Assembly (NCBI GenBank): GCA_963931925.1
Contig: OZ007570.1
Coordinates: 34,801,084 to 34,865,083 of the forward strand
Length of the DNA stretch: 64,000 bases
Source: Onchidella celtica
Lineage: Eukaryota; Mollusca; Gastropoda; Systellommatophora; Onchidiidae
Reading direction: 5' to 3'
The position numbers and the translations under genes are program-made. Numbering within the stretch: position 1 is the first letter of the stretch; each line of letters opens with the position of its first letter. The notes beneath the pieces are model-generated. The model did no database searches, was not told the DNA's origin, and saw only the letters and a list, made by a program, of their open reading frames with translations. Shown here piece after piece: positions 1 through 12,200 of this stretch.

Positions 1-547
1 CCTATATATTCAAGGAGATATTGTATTTTGTCCACCAGATGCCAAACACCAAAAATGTTGCATGTTTGAAAATAAAAATGCATGTAAATACCTTCAATTT
101 CGTTGAATTTTTGAGACACAAACTTTATTTCGTCTTCGATCATTTGACTCATGTCTGTAAATGAACATTTTTCTTTTTCTCACCATTGTCAGACAGCCAG
201 GCCTTTCCAGTGGTTACAACCTGATATTACAGTAATCCAATATTTTAATGAAAACAAGAAAAGCCAAAATGTTTGAATTCATATTCCATGAAAGAGAATT
301 GTTTAGAAATCAAATTCTATACTCTAGAGCTTCTTTAACAGTTTACACTGATGCATGTTTAATTGATGCAGTGAAATTTTTAGTTTTATTGCAGTTTGTT
401 ATGACAATCATGAAGACAGTATTACTATGTAATTTAAATGACTGTCACCTGCTCTTAACATAATTTTTTTTTTGTATTCTAAATATTCCTTTCACCATCA
501 AGTTTCTTTCACATCTCAGGATTTACATAACGGCATTGGTAGGCTGC
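1..547. other. Unassigned AT-rich sequence
   Basis: No coding region with recognisable similarity, repeat or RNA gene is visible. The short open frame at 248-463 shows no domain or splice context and is probably chance. Confidence 0.4.
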
Positions 548-2026
548 ACCACGATTCAGCCCACTCTTCACTTTCTTTGAACTTCCGACTTCAAAGGGTG
601 TGAACACCTTGGCCATGTAGGTAACCTCTTTTCAGCCCGGTATCGGTCAGGCCAATTGATAATGATGCGCTTCGATACTAAAACTTTCTCATCTGCGTTC
701 AACAGGCTTTAGACTGTCACTTTGCTTGTTTCAAAGTGACCTCATTAAAAAGTTTTGTTGTTATTGTTGGTGGGAAGTAAATTTATTCATATTTAGGTTA
801 AAATGCTAAAATGTGTTATTAAAATCATTTTTACAAAGTTGGGGGCCCACATCTTGTTCGAGATCTGGCGTAGAAATTCGGTGAGATCAATTTCTTCGTC
901 TTGGTATTTTTTATACAACTGTTCTTTCTTCTGTATTTTGTCTCTTTGTTCCTTTCTCCTCTTAGGCGAAATTTGACCAGCACAACGAATCTTTAGTTTG
1001 ATCTTTTCTTGTTCATACTTGAGCGTCTCTAAAAATCTGGAAATGTTTGGATGCGGACAGAGGTTCTTAGAAAAGTGCATGTGAAATACTTCGCGTGCAT
1101 TTGTAGTAGTAACATCCTCTTTGCCAATTTCAGCCAACATCGAGGAAGGAAACTGCCATGTCTGGCACAGGTATTGCTGGAAGTTGTAATCCACAAATTT
1201 CTCTGCTTGGTCTACTGAAGGCTGGATCGGCATCAACGTGAAAACAAAACAGTCTTCAATATTTCCTGCCGGCAGTACTGGAATGGCGAAAAATAATTTG
1301 AGCCATTGACCAAATCTTGATTGACTGTCCTTGTAAGCTGTTTTTAAGCCAAGTGCCTGAATTTTTCTATACAATGCTAGACTTAGATGGAAATAACAAA
1401 TCTTTATTTTGCAAGAAGGCCACGTAGATGCGAGGGCTGAATGAAATGAAATCTCTAAATCTACGTGTATCTCTTTCGGCCGTAGATCAATGTTAAGATC
1501 TTTGGCTGCGTCCAGAATCATTGTCAACATCTTTTCATACGTTGATTTCTTCTTGTCTGGTAAAAGGCAAAACATACAGGGTGTATACCGCCCGTGCTGG
1601 AATCCATGTGAAGTGTACATTTAAAGGAAATATTTGGGGCAGGATTTGAATGTGCCATCACTGAGAAGGCGCTGACTGTTTGCTAGGAAAAGAAGATTCT
1701 CCTCAGTTGTCAGTAAGGCGATGCCATATTCCGCATTTGTCTTACATAATATTGATAAGTTGTAATCTGCTAGGTCTAATTGTTGGAGGGTTTCTAATAC
1801 TTCTTCTTTGCTCTGAGGCAGTTTGGGTCTTTCTTTCAGTCTTTGACGATAGAATGAGTTGTTTTTCCACAATGTAGTCTGGTTTCTTTATTCGGCAAGA
1901 GTATCGAATACCTAATTACAGATCAAGAGTGGCTAATCTTCACATGGAAACGAGGTGTCGGCGAGTAGGCTATAGGGGCGGTGACCGGGCTGAATCGTGG
2001 TAAGCGCAGGTAAAACCGGGCTGAAA
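548..2026 (-). mobile_element. MULE-type DNA transposon relic (boundaries uncertain)
   Basis: This interval contains the MULE transposase pseudogene and is flanked by inverted copies of a short motif. The 15-mer accacgattcagccc at 548-562 is perfectly inverted at 1987-2001. A second pair built on ttcagcccggt lies near 631-641 and 2015-2025. The two motifs occur in different order at the two ends, so these are not simple terminal inverted repeats. They may be rearranged subterminal repeats of the element. No target-site duplication was identified, so the true ends are unknown. Confidence 0.35.
793..1872 (-). pseudogene. MULE (Mutator-like) transposase fragment, one in-frame stop
   Basis: Two open frames on the minus strand (1872-1621 and 1620-793) are in the same frame and separated by a single TAA at 1621-1623. 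Read across it, the product is about 360 residues. It resembles the MULE transposase domain: an N-terminal part ending in SDGTFKSCPKYF, then YTSHG, a DLE segment in the middle (HVDLEISFHSAL) supplying a catalytic-type acidic pair, and the typical CYFHLSLALYRKIQALGL segment. Family knowledge: MULE transposases act as DDE-type cut-and-paste nucleases, and in animals they often carry FLYWCH or SWIM zinc fingers. Neither finger is visible here, so the copy is probably truncated as well as interrupted. It could also be a domesticated MULE-derived gene, but the internal stop argues against that. Confidence 0.75.
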
Positions 2027-2408
2027 GAAGGCGCTCCCCATTGGTATAGTATATAAAGCAAAAATCTTGAGTGTTTTACATACATGCACATGAAAATTAT
2101 TTTGTAAACGTTTACAGTAACCATAAAATTATCTATCGATACACCACATTTCTTATGACTCTCTCACACATTTGTCATTATTTACTGCACAGACTGGCCT
2201 TCAGTTCCTAAAGCTGTCTGTCTATCTTTATACTCATAAACCAATCCCCTGACATGCTGAAGAAAAAACATTTCGCACAAACCCAATGGCATGAGAAGTT
2301 AATCTATGTATGTTTCATATCTCAACAAAGAAGTCAAATAATCAATAATTTTATCTTCTCATTCTCCTCAAGTGCAAACTAAAGTCTCAGGTCACTGGAC
2401 AACCAAAC
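2027..2408. other. Unassigned AT-rich sequence
   Basis: No gene or clear repeat is seen. Confidence 0.35.
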
Positions 2409-2588
2409 TACAGAGGAAATATCTCTTGTCTCCAACAGGTCTGTTCGAGAGCCCAGCTCGTGAACTCTATATGTGTCAATATATTATAACTCAGCAATTC
2501 GATTTTCGAATTTTCAGCATTTGCCTAGCTAGTTAGGTATTGCCACATTTAACGTGCAAAAAAGTCCAAATCTGGCGAGTGATTGGGA
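2409..2588. repeat. Diverged direct repeat, copy 1
   Basis: This stretch matches 3131-3308 in the same orientation. Shared blocks include tacagaggaa, atctcttgtct, gtctg, a diverged block around agctcgtgaa, and a 3' block with gtccaaatctgg and gtgattgg. The copies are clearly homologous but have many substitutions and small gaps, so the duplication is old. The family is not recognised. Confidence 0.6.
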
Positions 2589-3130
2589 AACAGAATTAGC
2601 CAGTAATCAACAATGTCTGTTCCTATTTTGCAAGATGTACCTTGTCAATTTTTTCATGAATCAAAGAAGACAGCTGTTGTTTTTGCTCTTCTAAAAAGGC
2701 CAATTTCATCTCAAGAAACTTCTCTCTAGAATATGCCATCTGAAATTATATAAGTGGTAAGCATGACCATAAATATTTAACTTTGATGTTCCCATTGAAA
2801 TAGATACCCATGCAAAGATACAATGCAAAGGCATGAAATAAAGAAACAACAACTGAAATTTACATTGAATGAAACAGAGCCCCGAAAACATGAAAAAAGA
2901 ACAATGCGAATGACGATTTCTTTATGATTTAGATAATGGTGATAGGTGGCCATCCGCGGCCAAAGTCAAAGTCACTTTTTTTTTTTTGTTGTTGTATTAC
3001 TATACTGCCATATGTTTTTGAAAACGAAATGCCTTGAACATTAGAATAAGGTAAAATCCTAGATTGTGCCTGGACAGCAAAATGTATTAATTGAAGTTTT
3101 CATTATGGCGGTGCTGTCATTAGAGAGCAT

Positions 3131-3308
3131 TACAGAGGAACTATCTCTTGTCTCAAATAGGTCTGATCCCGAGGCCAGCTTATGTACGTGTCAGTATAGC
3201 TCTGGAAATCGATCTTCGGATTTTTATCAGCATGGCGTTTGCTTAGCTAGGTAAGTATTCTTACATCATACCATACAAAAAGTCCACCAAATCTGGAGGG
3301 TGATTGGA
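3131..3308. repeat. Diverged direct repeat, copy 2
   Basis: Second copy of the repeat at 2409-2588, about 540 bp downstream of the first. It contains an AG|GTAAGT sequence at about 3248-3255, an excellent splice-donor match that the first copy lacks. The overlapping open frame 3066-3254 ends near it, but no similarity to a known protein is recognised, so no exon is claimed. Confidence 0.6.
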
Positions 3309-5190
3309 AGGCAATCAATTTCAATCAAAATTAAAAGCTGAAGAAATTCTGCCTTACTTCATGAATTTGACGCAGTTGGTTTTTTCCCAGTGATGTGATA
3401 CTTCCATCAATACAAGTACATGTACATGACGAAACAATAAAGAAATAATCAAATGTTAAAAATACTCCTGTGTTATTAAATTTCATTTGGACTTATGTTT
3501 GCACTGTTAAAAACCGATTAAACTAATACTTTTAGTTTTTAAGTGAAAGGTTTAGAAATCTTAAACTTGTTAGTCATTTTATGGGCTGCACTATACTGTT
3601 ACTACAAATTATGATTATATTTATTCTGTGCAAAGCTATTTCATGCTTTACCGTATTTTTACAAAATTACCAGAAACAAATGCATCCTTTGGGTGTAACA
3701 GGTAGATTTGTATATTCCATAGTGTTGGTAGAATTTCCATAAGGGCGGATTCCCTAGATCAGTCGACATCGACTCGATGTCGTAACAGCAGATTTACATA
3801 GGTACGATGTCATTCCTATGAGCAACTTCACGTCAGTGCCACACAGGGGATTTCCATAAGGTTGGTGGCTGGGTATGTCATGTGTCATTACACAAGCAAA
3901 ATTGAAGGGACAGAATTAGAAAGGGTCCAAGTGTCATTGCTACTTAGATCCCTTGCAAATCTAATCCCCTCAATTTATTTAAGGGGTTTGAATTACGAGG
4001 GACCTTAGTGCAAATGTTACCACTTAGTTACCACTTCTAATTCTAACCATTCAGTTATTAATGTGTCACACTTCAATAAATTTGAACTTGCCTATTACAT
4101 TATATCTATTCAATGTAATGGTGATAAAAAAAAAGAACAGAAATTAAGGATTAGATTTAAGACTACTCATAGGTAAAATTCCTCTTATACCGACTATTTC
4201 AGATCTCGCGGAACCAACTCGATACTGACAACGGCATGCACTGGCTGACGATGCTGATGAACAACTCAACTGGTTTGTATTTCTCCGTCTGCAGATCTGC
4301 AGCGATAGAAGAAAATGATTGAAAGCGAAAGCGAGTTTCAGAATAATGCTTTATGGATTACAGTTGGTTAAATCTACAGTGATCTAGCACACCGAAATTC
4401 TAAAAGAAACAATTTTACCGCTGAATTTACAAAACATGTTGAGAAAAGCAAATGATAAGGACATAATTATTATCAACACTGACCACCAACAGCTTATAGA
4501 AGGCGGAAATGGCTGAATTCCCTTTCAAAGAATCACATTGACAGTTTCCATACATGGATTACCAACGAATATTTAAAACCAGCTCGATTACCGTGCTAAT
4601 CTAACACCTGCATCTAAATCCATTTTTTTTTCTTTCAGAACGTGTAGGTGTACACTCATTTCAACAATTAGAATAAAAATTAATGATGATGGCCCAGTAT
4701 GTAGGAGAATGTGAAATGTAATTTAAAAAATACCTCCACTCTGTAGACGGAGCATAACAGGGAGAGCCAAATAGAACTATTTTATAGAAACACCCGCATC
4801 AAAACGATTACCCTGAAATATCACAACGGAAATTCCCGTTATAATTTTTTACTGGGTATCAACACGCATCCAGCTTGTCAATATACTGAGTTTGATCGAC
4901 ACTGCTGTTTATATACCGGTTACAACAGAATCTGATGATTTATTCATCAAATTCAAACCCAAACTGCTAATCAATGTTAAGTAGATTCTATAGATATTTT
5001 GGTTTGTCTTTGTGTGGCGAATATCTGCACACTTAGGCCTATCCCAATTCTTGTCAGTTGCCCGCTTCTCACAAAAAAAATGGAAGGGGTACCATACGAC
5101 TTACACAACATTAGTAGGGCACATATTTCATGTTCTGAGCTTTAATCGCCAGGTACCACATTTACCACAAAAACACCCGTCAAGAGGACT
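3309..5190. other. Unassigned AT-rich intergenic sequence
   Basis: No gene or recognised mobile element is seen. A near-perfect 9-bp palindrome (cgacatcga, one base, tcgatgtcg) lies at 3764-3782. Confidence 0.35.
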
Positions 5191-5194
5191 AACT

Positions 5195-5520
5195 CGCCAG
5201 GTCTAGAGGCAAAGTGCTCGCCTCACATGCTATAGGTACCGGGTTCGATTTCCGGCCAGTGCAAGCCTGCTGGAATTTTTTTCGGGGCAAAAAATCCTGT
5301 CCAACATTCTACGGCATGTAGGACCGAGCACCTAGTCTTCAAGGACGAAAAACTCGGATGGCCCATGTACACGTTGAGCACGTTAAAGATACCTTGGCAG
5401 TTAAAAATCGAGAAGAGCAGGCCGAACAAGGCCGAGGCCCTGGTAAAAATTTTAAAGAAACTAATCCCGCGAAATATAAAACAATAAAAATGAGGTGTAA
5501 CGGCCAATGGCAGCTAAAAT
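5195..5520 (+). mobile_element. tRNA-derived SINE
   Basis: The head has a recognisable polymerase III internal promoter. A box-B match GGTTCGATTTCC lies at 5242-5253, and a degenerate box A (aggcaaagtgctcg) lies about 30 bp upstream. The body has a blueprint seen in aquatic invertebrate SINEs, with a 'gcacgttaaagatacct' block near 5380-5397. A partial second copy sits at 17345-17560. The 3' end is approximate, near aataaaggcttaaac. The head is too diverged at the acceptor stem to be a working tRNA gene. SINEs are non-coding and rely on LINE enzymes for movement. Confidence 0.75.
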
Positions 5521-5545
5521 AAAGGCTTAAACACTAACTGCCCTC

Positions 5546-5577
5546 CGCCCCCCCCCCCCCCCCCCGCCCCGCCCCCA
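5546..5577. repeat. Poly(C) tract
   Basis: Nearly uninterrupted C run just after the SINE. It is one of many C or G homopolymers in the window, for example 9788-9810, 13598-13614, 15416-15429, 25420-25435 and 35477-35490. Exact lengths of such runs are often unreliable in assemblies. Confidence 0.85.
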
Positions 5578-5884
5578 AGGGATGTTCCTAAAGCGTCGTC
5601 CTTGTAGTATTTCTACTAATATTATGTGATTGAAATGGAACTCCTACCCTAAAAATATATTTATTTTTTTTAATATATTGGTCAATATGTAAGAAAATAT
5701 CTATATATAATCTACTTAAAATGGATATTTGAATTTGAAATTTCATGAGTAGCCCACATCACCTGTTCTGTATGTACTGTATAATAATATATGAAACATG
5801 TGTCATAAAACAATAAAAATTATTTCCAAAAAATAGAATAAAATAATTAACCAGAATGGATTCATGTGCTCCTTTATAATGCCA

Positions 5885-6352
5885 CTAGCTGAGGTCCCCG
5901 GCCCTGCCCGGGATAAATCGGTTTGAATATTAGTTTCAGTTCTGCGTGATTATTATGGACCTGCTTCATCTTGCCTGTTCCTATTTGTTTATTTTATTTT
6001 TGTTTGTTTGTTTTTAATTAAGTCTTACTGCTCTGCCTTTGTGAGTTGACACCCTGCGCATCCCGTACAATAGCATGATTTGCGCACGGATTAGTGTGTT
6101 TGATAGTGAACACATCGCAGGAAGTGATAACGAAACCTTAAAATGGCGAACCATGACTCCAAATAGTTCTAAATGATGGCGAAACAATGAAAAATGAAAC
6201 GTAGAAGCCTGAACATTTCATAATTTCTAATATAGCCCATGTTAATTTCGTATTGATAATATGCTGTTGTACAGAGTTTGAAGCCTAAGTGTGATGCGGT
6301 TCCTGAGCCTTAGGTGACCAAAGTTTCGAGTTACCAAAATATCTTATCTTAT
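5885..6352 (-). mobile_element. Non-autonomous Helitron, 3' part
   Basis: The minus-strand 3' end has the Helitron signature: a short GC hairpin (cccgg...ccggg, about 5897-5912) followed about 10 nt later by terminal CTAG, abutting T on the same strand. The body is closely similar to the complete copy at 34578-35273 in inverse orientation, including the gatgcggttcctgag and acttcctgcgatgtg segments. Similarity stops near 6352, so the 5' end with its TC start is missing. No Rep/helicase protein is encoded. Confidence 0.75.
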
Positions 6353-6355
6353 TCT

Positions 6356-6800
6356 AAAAAAAAATAGTGGTGGGGGTAATTCATTGTGGTACAATTTTGC
6401 CCCATTTTTTGCTCGACTCTGCAGCCTAAATGACAGTTTCAAAAATTATAAAATTAATTTTCTTAACTGTCAACTAATCCAGACCAATCGCTTTTGTATC
6501 GACCGATTCTGTTGATTCAAGTTTCAGGTATTTTTAAATAAAAAGTTGTAAAAATGTAAAATGCAATGATCTTTGTTTTGGCTCCCTGTAATAAGCCAAT
6601 CGCACTGGAAACGATGTATTAACACGCGTTCACTTCGGTGCGCTCAATTTCCCTACCAGAAATGAGTGCGTAGTGCCCTTGTGCGCATGAAATCTATAGA
6701 ATATGGGGAGCTTTCTAGACCAAAAGAGAGAGAGAGAGAGAGAGAGATAGAACAGTGGGTTCAGGGGTTTATCCCGGATAATGCCGGGAACTTCATCTAG
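6356..6800 (+). mobile_element. Non-autonomous Helitron unit, tandem copy 1
   Basis: This unit of about 445 bp starts at an A-rich tract before tagtggtggg. It ends with a hairpin (stems near 6773-6777 and 6784-6788) and terminal CTAG at 6797-6800 followed by T. It is directly followed by a diverged copy of itself. It includes an (AG)n run at about 6725-6748. No protein is encoded, so movement would depend on a Helitron Rep/helicase supplied in trans. Confidence 0.7.
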
Positions 6801-7252
6801 TTTTTTAAAAAAATAGTGGTGGGAGGAATTCATTGTGGTGCCATTTTGCCCCTTTCTTTCCTCGACTTCACAGCCTAAATGACGGTTTCAAAAATGATCA
6901 AATTAATTTTCTTAAGTGTCAACTAATCCAATCCAATCGCTTTTATATCGACCGATTGTTTTGATTCCAGTTTCAAGTATGTTAAAATAAAAAGTTGTAA
7001 AAATGTAAAATACAATGGTCTTTGTTCTGGCTCCCCGTAGTAATCCCATCACACCAGAAACGATGTATTAATACGTGTTCATTTCGGTGCGGGCAATTTC
7101 CCTACCAGAAATGAGTGCGTAGTGCTCTGGTGGCATGAAATCTGTAGTGTAAGACTGTAGAATGTGGAAAGCTCCCTAGACCAAAAAGACCGAGAGAGAT
7201 GGTACGGTGGGTTCACAAGTTTATCCCGGACATTGCCGGGAACTTCACCTAG
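6801..7252 (+). mobile_element. Non-autonomous Helitron unit, tandem copy 2
   Basis: Head-to-tail second copy of the preceding unit, with the same start (aaaaaaatagtggtggg) and the same end (cccggacattgccggg hairpin, then CTAG at 7249-7252, then T). The two units share long blocks such as agaaatgagtgcgtagtg and differ by scattered substitutions. The array therefore carries two successive rolling-circle terminators. Confidence 0.7.
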
Positions 7253-7390
7253 TATAATTATATAGATTATTCTGATCCCCAACAGCTTATGTCTTTGAAA
7301 GACTTTCAGTGACATCATTTTTAAAAACAAACCAACAGGCTCAGACAGCTTTATCACGCTCATAATATAACAGTCTTATGTTTGGTTATT

Positions 7391-7421
<31 letters not shown>
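7391..7421. repeat. (TA)n microsatellite
   Basis: Alternating TA run with one interruption. Confidence 0.85.
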
Positions 7422-9026
7422 TAGTCTCTCCAACAGGTACAGACTGATATCATTTTGAAATACAAAAAATGATTCGATCAGCCTCTCTGGTACACTCACT
7501 GACTGTGTATACTGTCAATCATAATATTTTGTGATCATACAGAACAAACTTGTTTTATTTATTTATTTATTTTGTGGAGTTAAAGTTGGCATTTCCAACG
7601 ATGATGATGATAATAATAACATGAATTGTGATGGCGAATGTGGATTTGGTTTTACTATAGTTTGACCCAGACACTCAAATTAGGAGATTGAACTCAGTGC
7701 ATTGATATCAGTTGTTGTTGTTTTTTTTAGAAAACACTTTATTGTCATCAAATTCCACATAAACTTTAAAGAAGAATTATAAATGTAAAACATATTGTAG
7801 TCATGGTATTCACTGATAACTGGCATTCCATCCCTGTAAAGAGCTATTTTAACCAACAACAAAAAATTTTGTCACAATGTGTATAAACAAAGACACAAAT
7901 TTTAATAGATACATGTAGCTGAAAAGAAATACAGTGTGTATCACTTCAAGTATTTTTTCGGTAACAATGATATTACAGAAAAATATTTTAATGCATGTAC
8001 GAATTTCTCATTGGGCTGTAAATCTTGTTTCTTTAACATCCAGCTTTGGTGTGCTGAATATCACTGTGGTGGTTACATATCCAGCTCGCTTGCAAGTTAA
8101 TACATCTAATCTATTTATATGTACTGCTTTTTTTTTTATCACAAACGGACAGACAATTTGCTTTCAACTTCTGGTTTGAGTTTGTGTTACGGCTCAGCTG
8201 CCTTGGAAATACAAATACCCCAGAAAATATATCAATTTCTAAAATCTGGAAATAAAGGCACGAGGATTGACCAGTGGGGAAAGGCATTTTTACTTGCCAA
8301 GGTTCCATCAAAACTGAAATTTTGGTTGATTATGATTGACATGCTGGACATCAGAGCTTTGCTCGCCTCTGATCTGCCCGTGATCTGGCGCATCAATCCT
8401 CTTGCCTGAACAACAGAGGTTTGCGCTTCACTGATGCGCTCAGATTCTGGCTCATCAAACCTTTCGCTTTAGCAATTACATGTATATGTATGTAGAGAGG
8501 CATGTATTGGTATAAAACAAAATTGATATTTATTGCAGCAAGGTTTTGTTAAGTTGATAGAAATTTAATCATTGAAGATTCAGCCCTCAGTGTGGGAACA
8601 ATATGCCTTCATCCTCATCAGCCGGAGATCTCGTCATGCAATTTTAGATATAAAATTAATGTTTTTTGAGAAGTTGAGAAACTGCAGCTTTAGAACCAAC
8701 TGGTTTCTTGTGGTTGTTGTTGTTTTTTGTCTTTTTGTGTGTGTGTGTTATTTTGGGTTTTTTTTTATGTTAAGTCGGTGGTTTTTTTTGCCTTTTCTCT
8801 ATTGACAAAGATCACTTTTAAAAAGAATTTCATCTAACTAATGGGATAGTCTGTCCTTGTCATTTCAGTTAATATTTTATCTTCACAACCTTAGTGATTG
8901 AAATAGAATGTTTCAGGTACCAAATGCAACGTGTAAGTATTATTCTAATCTATGTCTTCAACAACAACAACAAAAGATCTGTACCCAATTAATTTAAAGA
9001 CCATATATCATTGTAGAGACCGAATT
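7422..9026. other. Unassigned sequence
   Basis: No gene is supported. Short open frames here lack domains and splice context. Several T- and GT-rich simple stretches occur around 8700-8780. Confidence 0.35.
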
Positions 9027-9206
<180 letters not shown>

Positions 9207-12200
9207 TGGTGCAAAGGAATGGGTTTTTTCTTTCAATGTGGCAGATTATCAAAGACATCATACACATTTTTTGGAACAACGGATTCATTTCTTGAAGATG
9301 ACGGAATATCTCTTTGCTTATTTTTCTCTGAACTTCGAACAATGGTTGTGGTGTTTCATCCACTACCTAATGCTCAGGTTCCACTGTTGCAGAGGATTGG
9401 TTCTGTCAAAGTATTATTCTTTTTTTCGAGCAGAGATTAATTAAAATCAGCCAAATTTATTTACATTTTCCTGTATCAAAATTAAAAGTAGAAAAATCCA
9501 AAATAAAAAAAAATCATTATACATACAGGAAAAGTAAACCCCAAAGAAAAAGGCAAGGCAGTATAGAATCTTAATTGAAGAATGATAATATAATCTAAGA
9601 AGAAAACATCATGGAATGTAACAGTAAATATTTTCTTCTGCAAATGAAGTCGTCGGGTCATATTAAATTCACATTTCTTATGAAACAATCAAAACTGTCC
9701 TGGACAAATGTCACCAAAGTTTTAAAACATCGTGGCCTCATCATGGACTTTCGCCATTCTAATGGTCGGAGGCTAGGGCAAGGGGGTGGGGGGGGGGGGG
9801 GGGGGGGGGGTTAGACTGACCATATGAAAAGAGTACATGTAGAGGGGAAGGGGAAAGAAAATAATCAAAATGGAGCGTACAGACTTTATACATGGCCCCT
9901 AATATATAGATTTACAGAAACACCAAAAACTTTCATTGGTCTCTGTGATATTGTTGTATTTATCCTGTTTTGGAATTACTCTGCCTTCCTAACCACTGTT
10001 GGTAAAAGATGCTATCATTTACAACTATGGAGAGTCTGAAATATTTATCTACTTCTTAGAATCCATTGTTGCAACAGGTTTATTTTATATGAAGTAGAGT
10101 CAGCCAGGTTAGTTTACAGCTTCCTGTGACATGAGAGTACCAGCCATCCTCTGACAGTAGAATTAAAGCATTGGAAAAGTGTGATTTCCTTAAGTTTTCT
10201 TATCATGAATATAGCCCTAGCGTGTGAATTGTACATTATTCTATTCATGTTGATCTTTCGGGCGTTTGAATTTGATAGAAGTAGAAGTAAACTGCATATA
10301 AACAAGGACAGACAACACAGAATTTTACTATGTAAAGAAAAAAAATCAAAGAAACAAAATCTTTAGTTATACATGTAGGCCTACAATAACGTAAACTGCC
10401 AAGAAACAAGGAAAAGCAATGCAAGGTGGAAAACACTTCTGGTTTTCAAAGATTTTCTTCACAGCCCTCGTATCTGACATTTTTTGAAAAGTGCTTAACA
10501 CAGCTGTAGTATCATTTCAAGCTTTATTATTTCAGGTTTTTGAAAATAATGAGTTTAAGAAACAGAAGGCTCTTTGATCATAGGAAAATAATGCATCACA
10601 GTGGACTCACTTGAACACCAAAATTAAAAATGAAAACGAACCTATCTACTTTATGATGTCTATTGTGATGATTAAAATAGACAGGATGATTGAAAATTTG
10701 CATTTCACATAGGGCTGAAGTTCATAACCACCATACATCATCAGATTTAAGTATCACTGCTATTGGTGTCAGGGGAAGTAATATGAAGAGTAAATGATGA
10801 CGAAATAATAGTTATTTGAAGTGAAAGAGATACATTAAAAAAAAGGAAAAAAGTATCATAATATTGTTCGATGTGGAAGTGCCAAATTATTTTTTTTAGT
10901 AATAATAACAATAGCCTCTGTTGTCCATCACAAATTAATTTGGGTACAATCTCTCGGCTACAGTTTTACCTGGTGGCAGCTGAAAGTGAGGCTTGTTTCA
11001 GCTGTGTTCCCCAAACCATTTATCAACTCTACGTCCTCTCAATTAAAAAAAAAAAAAAAAACTTTACATAAAAGAGGCCATAGGAGAAGGAATGGCCAAA
11101 TTGTGATAGAAAAAAATGCAGTTCAAGCTACCAAACGTGTAGAAGAAAATTAAATAAAGTAAACGGTTTGTGCAATATTTCATGCCAAACAAACACCTTT
11201 GTTGAAACAAAATCAACCAGCATTACTGAACAAATAAAAAAAAATGTATGACCTTGTTTCCATTTGAGACAACTTGGAATAAGACCAAACACACATATAG
11301 AAAATATATGCTGAAAGGAGAGGACACTCACAACAATCCCAAGTTAACTATATGACGGTAGATTTTAATCCCGAAATGACAAATTCATGACTGAATAATC
11401 ATTATTAATTTTATTTGTTACAGACGACAAATTTCCAAACAATGACACGTGCTTAAAATTGTGGGGAACATTTAATGGCGATGTGGTACACTAAATTGTC
11501 CACAATGCCAGATTGATTGTGAGGAGGATGGATTGCAATGGCATAATACTCTATTGTCCCCCCCCCCCCTTCCCCCTTCCATATTTTCTGCACACAACCA
11601 CTTTCCCATTTACAAAGATAGAGCGTTGGACCTAACTGCGTAATTCATTAATTGTGTTCACATCTCCATCTGACAGACTTCTTTTCGATTGCATGAAGAC
11701 TACAAATCTTTGGGTCTATTCACTCGAGCCCCAGACTGCCAATGATTTGATTATCTTTTGAATGTGCCCGAAAAATTAAGCATCATTTTAATGTTCTTGG
11801 AATGTAAGCAAATCACAAACAAATGCTTCATTCATCAGAAGGTTTGCCTAATGGGTTATATATATATACGGATTCTGGGATTCCCGAGGAGAGTGCGGTG
11901 TAAAAGACGCTTTTCCTGAAAAGTCATTTAAGTTACAAGAAAAATAAGAACGATGTAAATTCACAGAAAGTTTATCATCATTTAAACAGAATCAGCACTC
12001 AACTCAAAGGGACAGAGAGGCAACATAGTGAGGGGGAGTAATTATTCTTGTTAGGGGAGGTTGTTGTGAAAGTGGATGCTTGAGTGTTTTGGAAGCAGAT
12101 CAATATTCAAACTCAAATTCACTACTCGGAGATTGCATTCATTTCCAGGACCAAGGATGGCGTTCAAGCCTGAAATTCAGTACACTTTATCTTTTATCTC

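Noticed and set aside
548..2026. Clean terminal inverted repeats for the MULE relic
   Set aside because: The two shared motifs are in different order at the two ends and no 8-9 bp target duplication was found, so only candidate subterminal repeats are reported.
5207..5260. tRNA-like sequence with box B
   Set aside because: No foldable acceptor and anticodon arms, and it continues into a repeated non-tRNA body. It is the head of a SINE.
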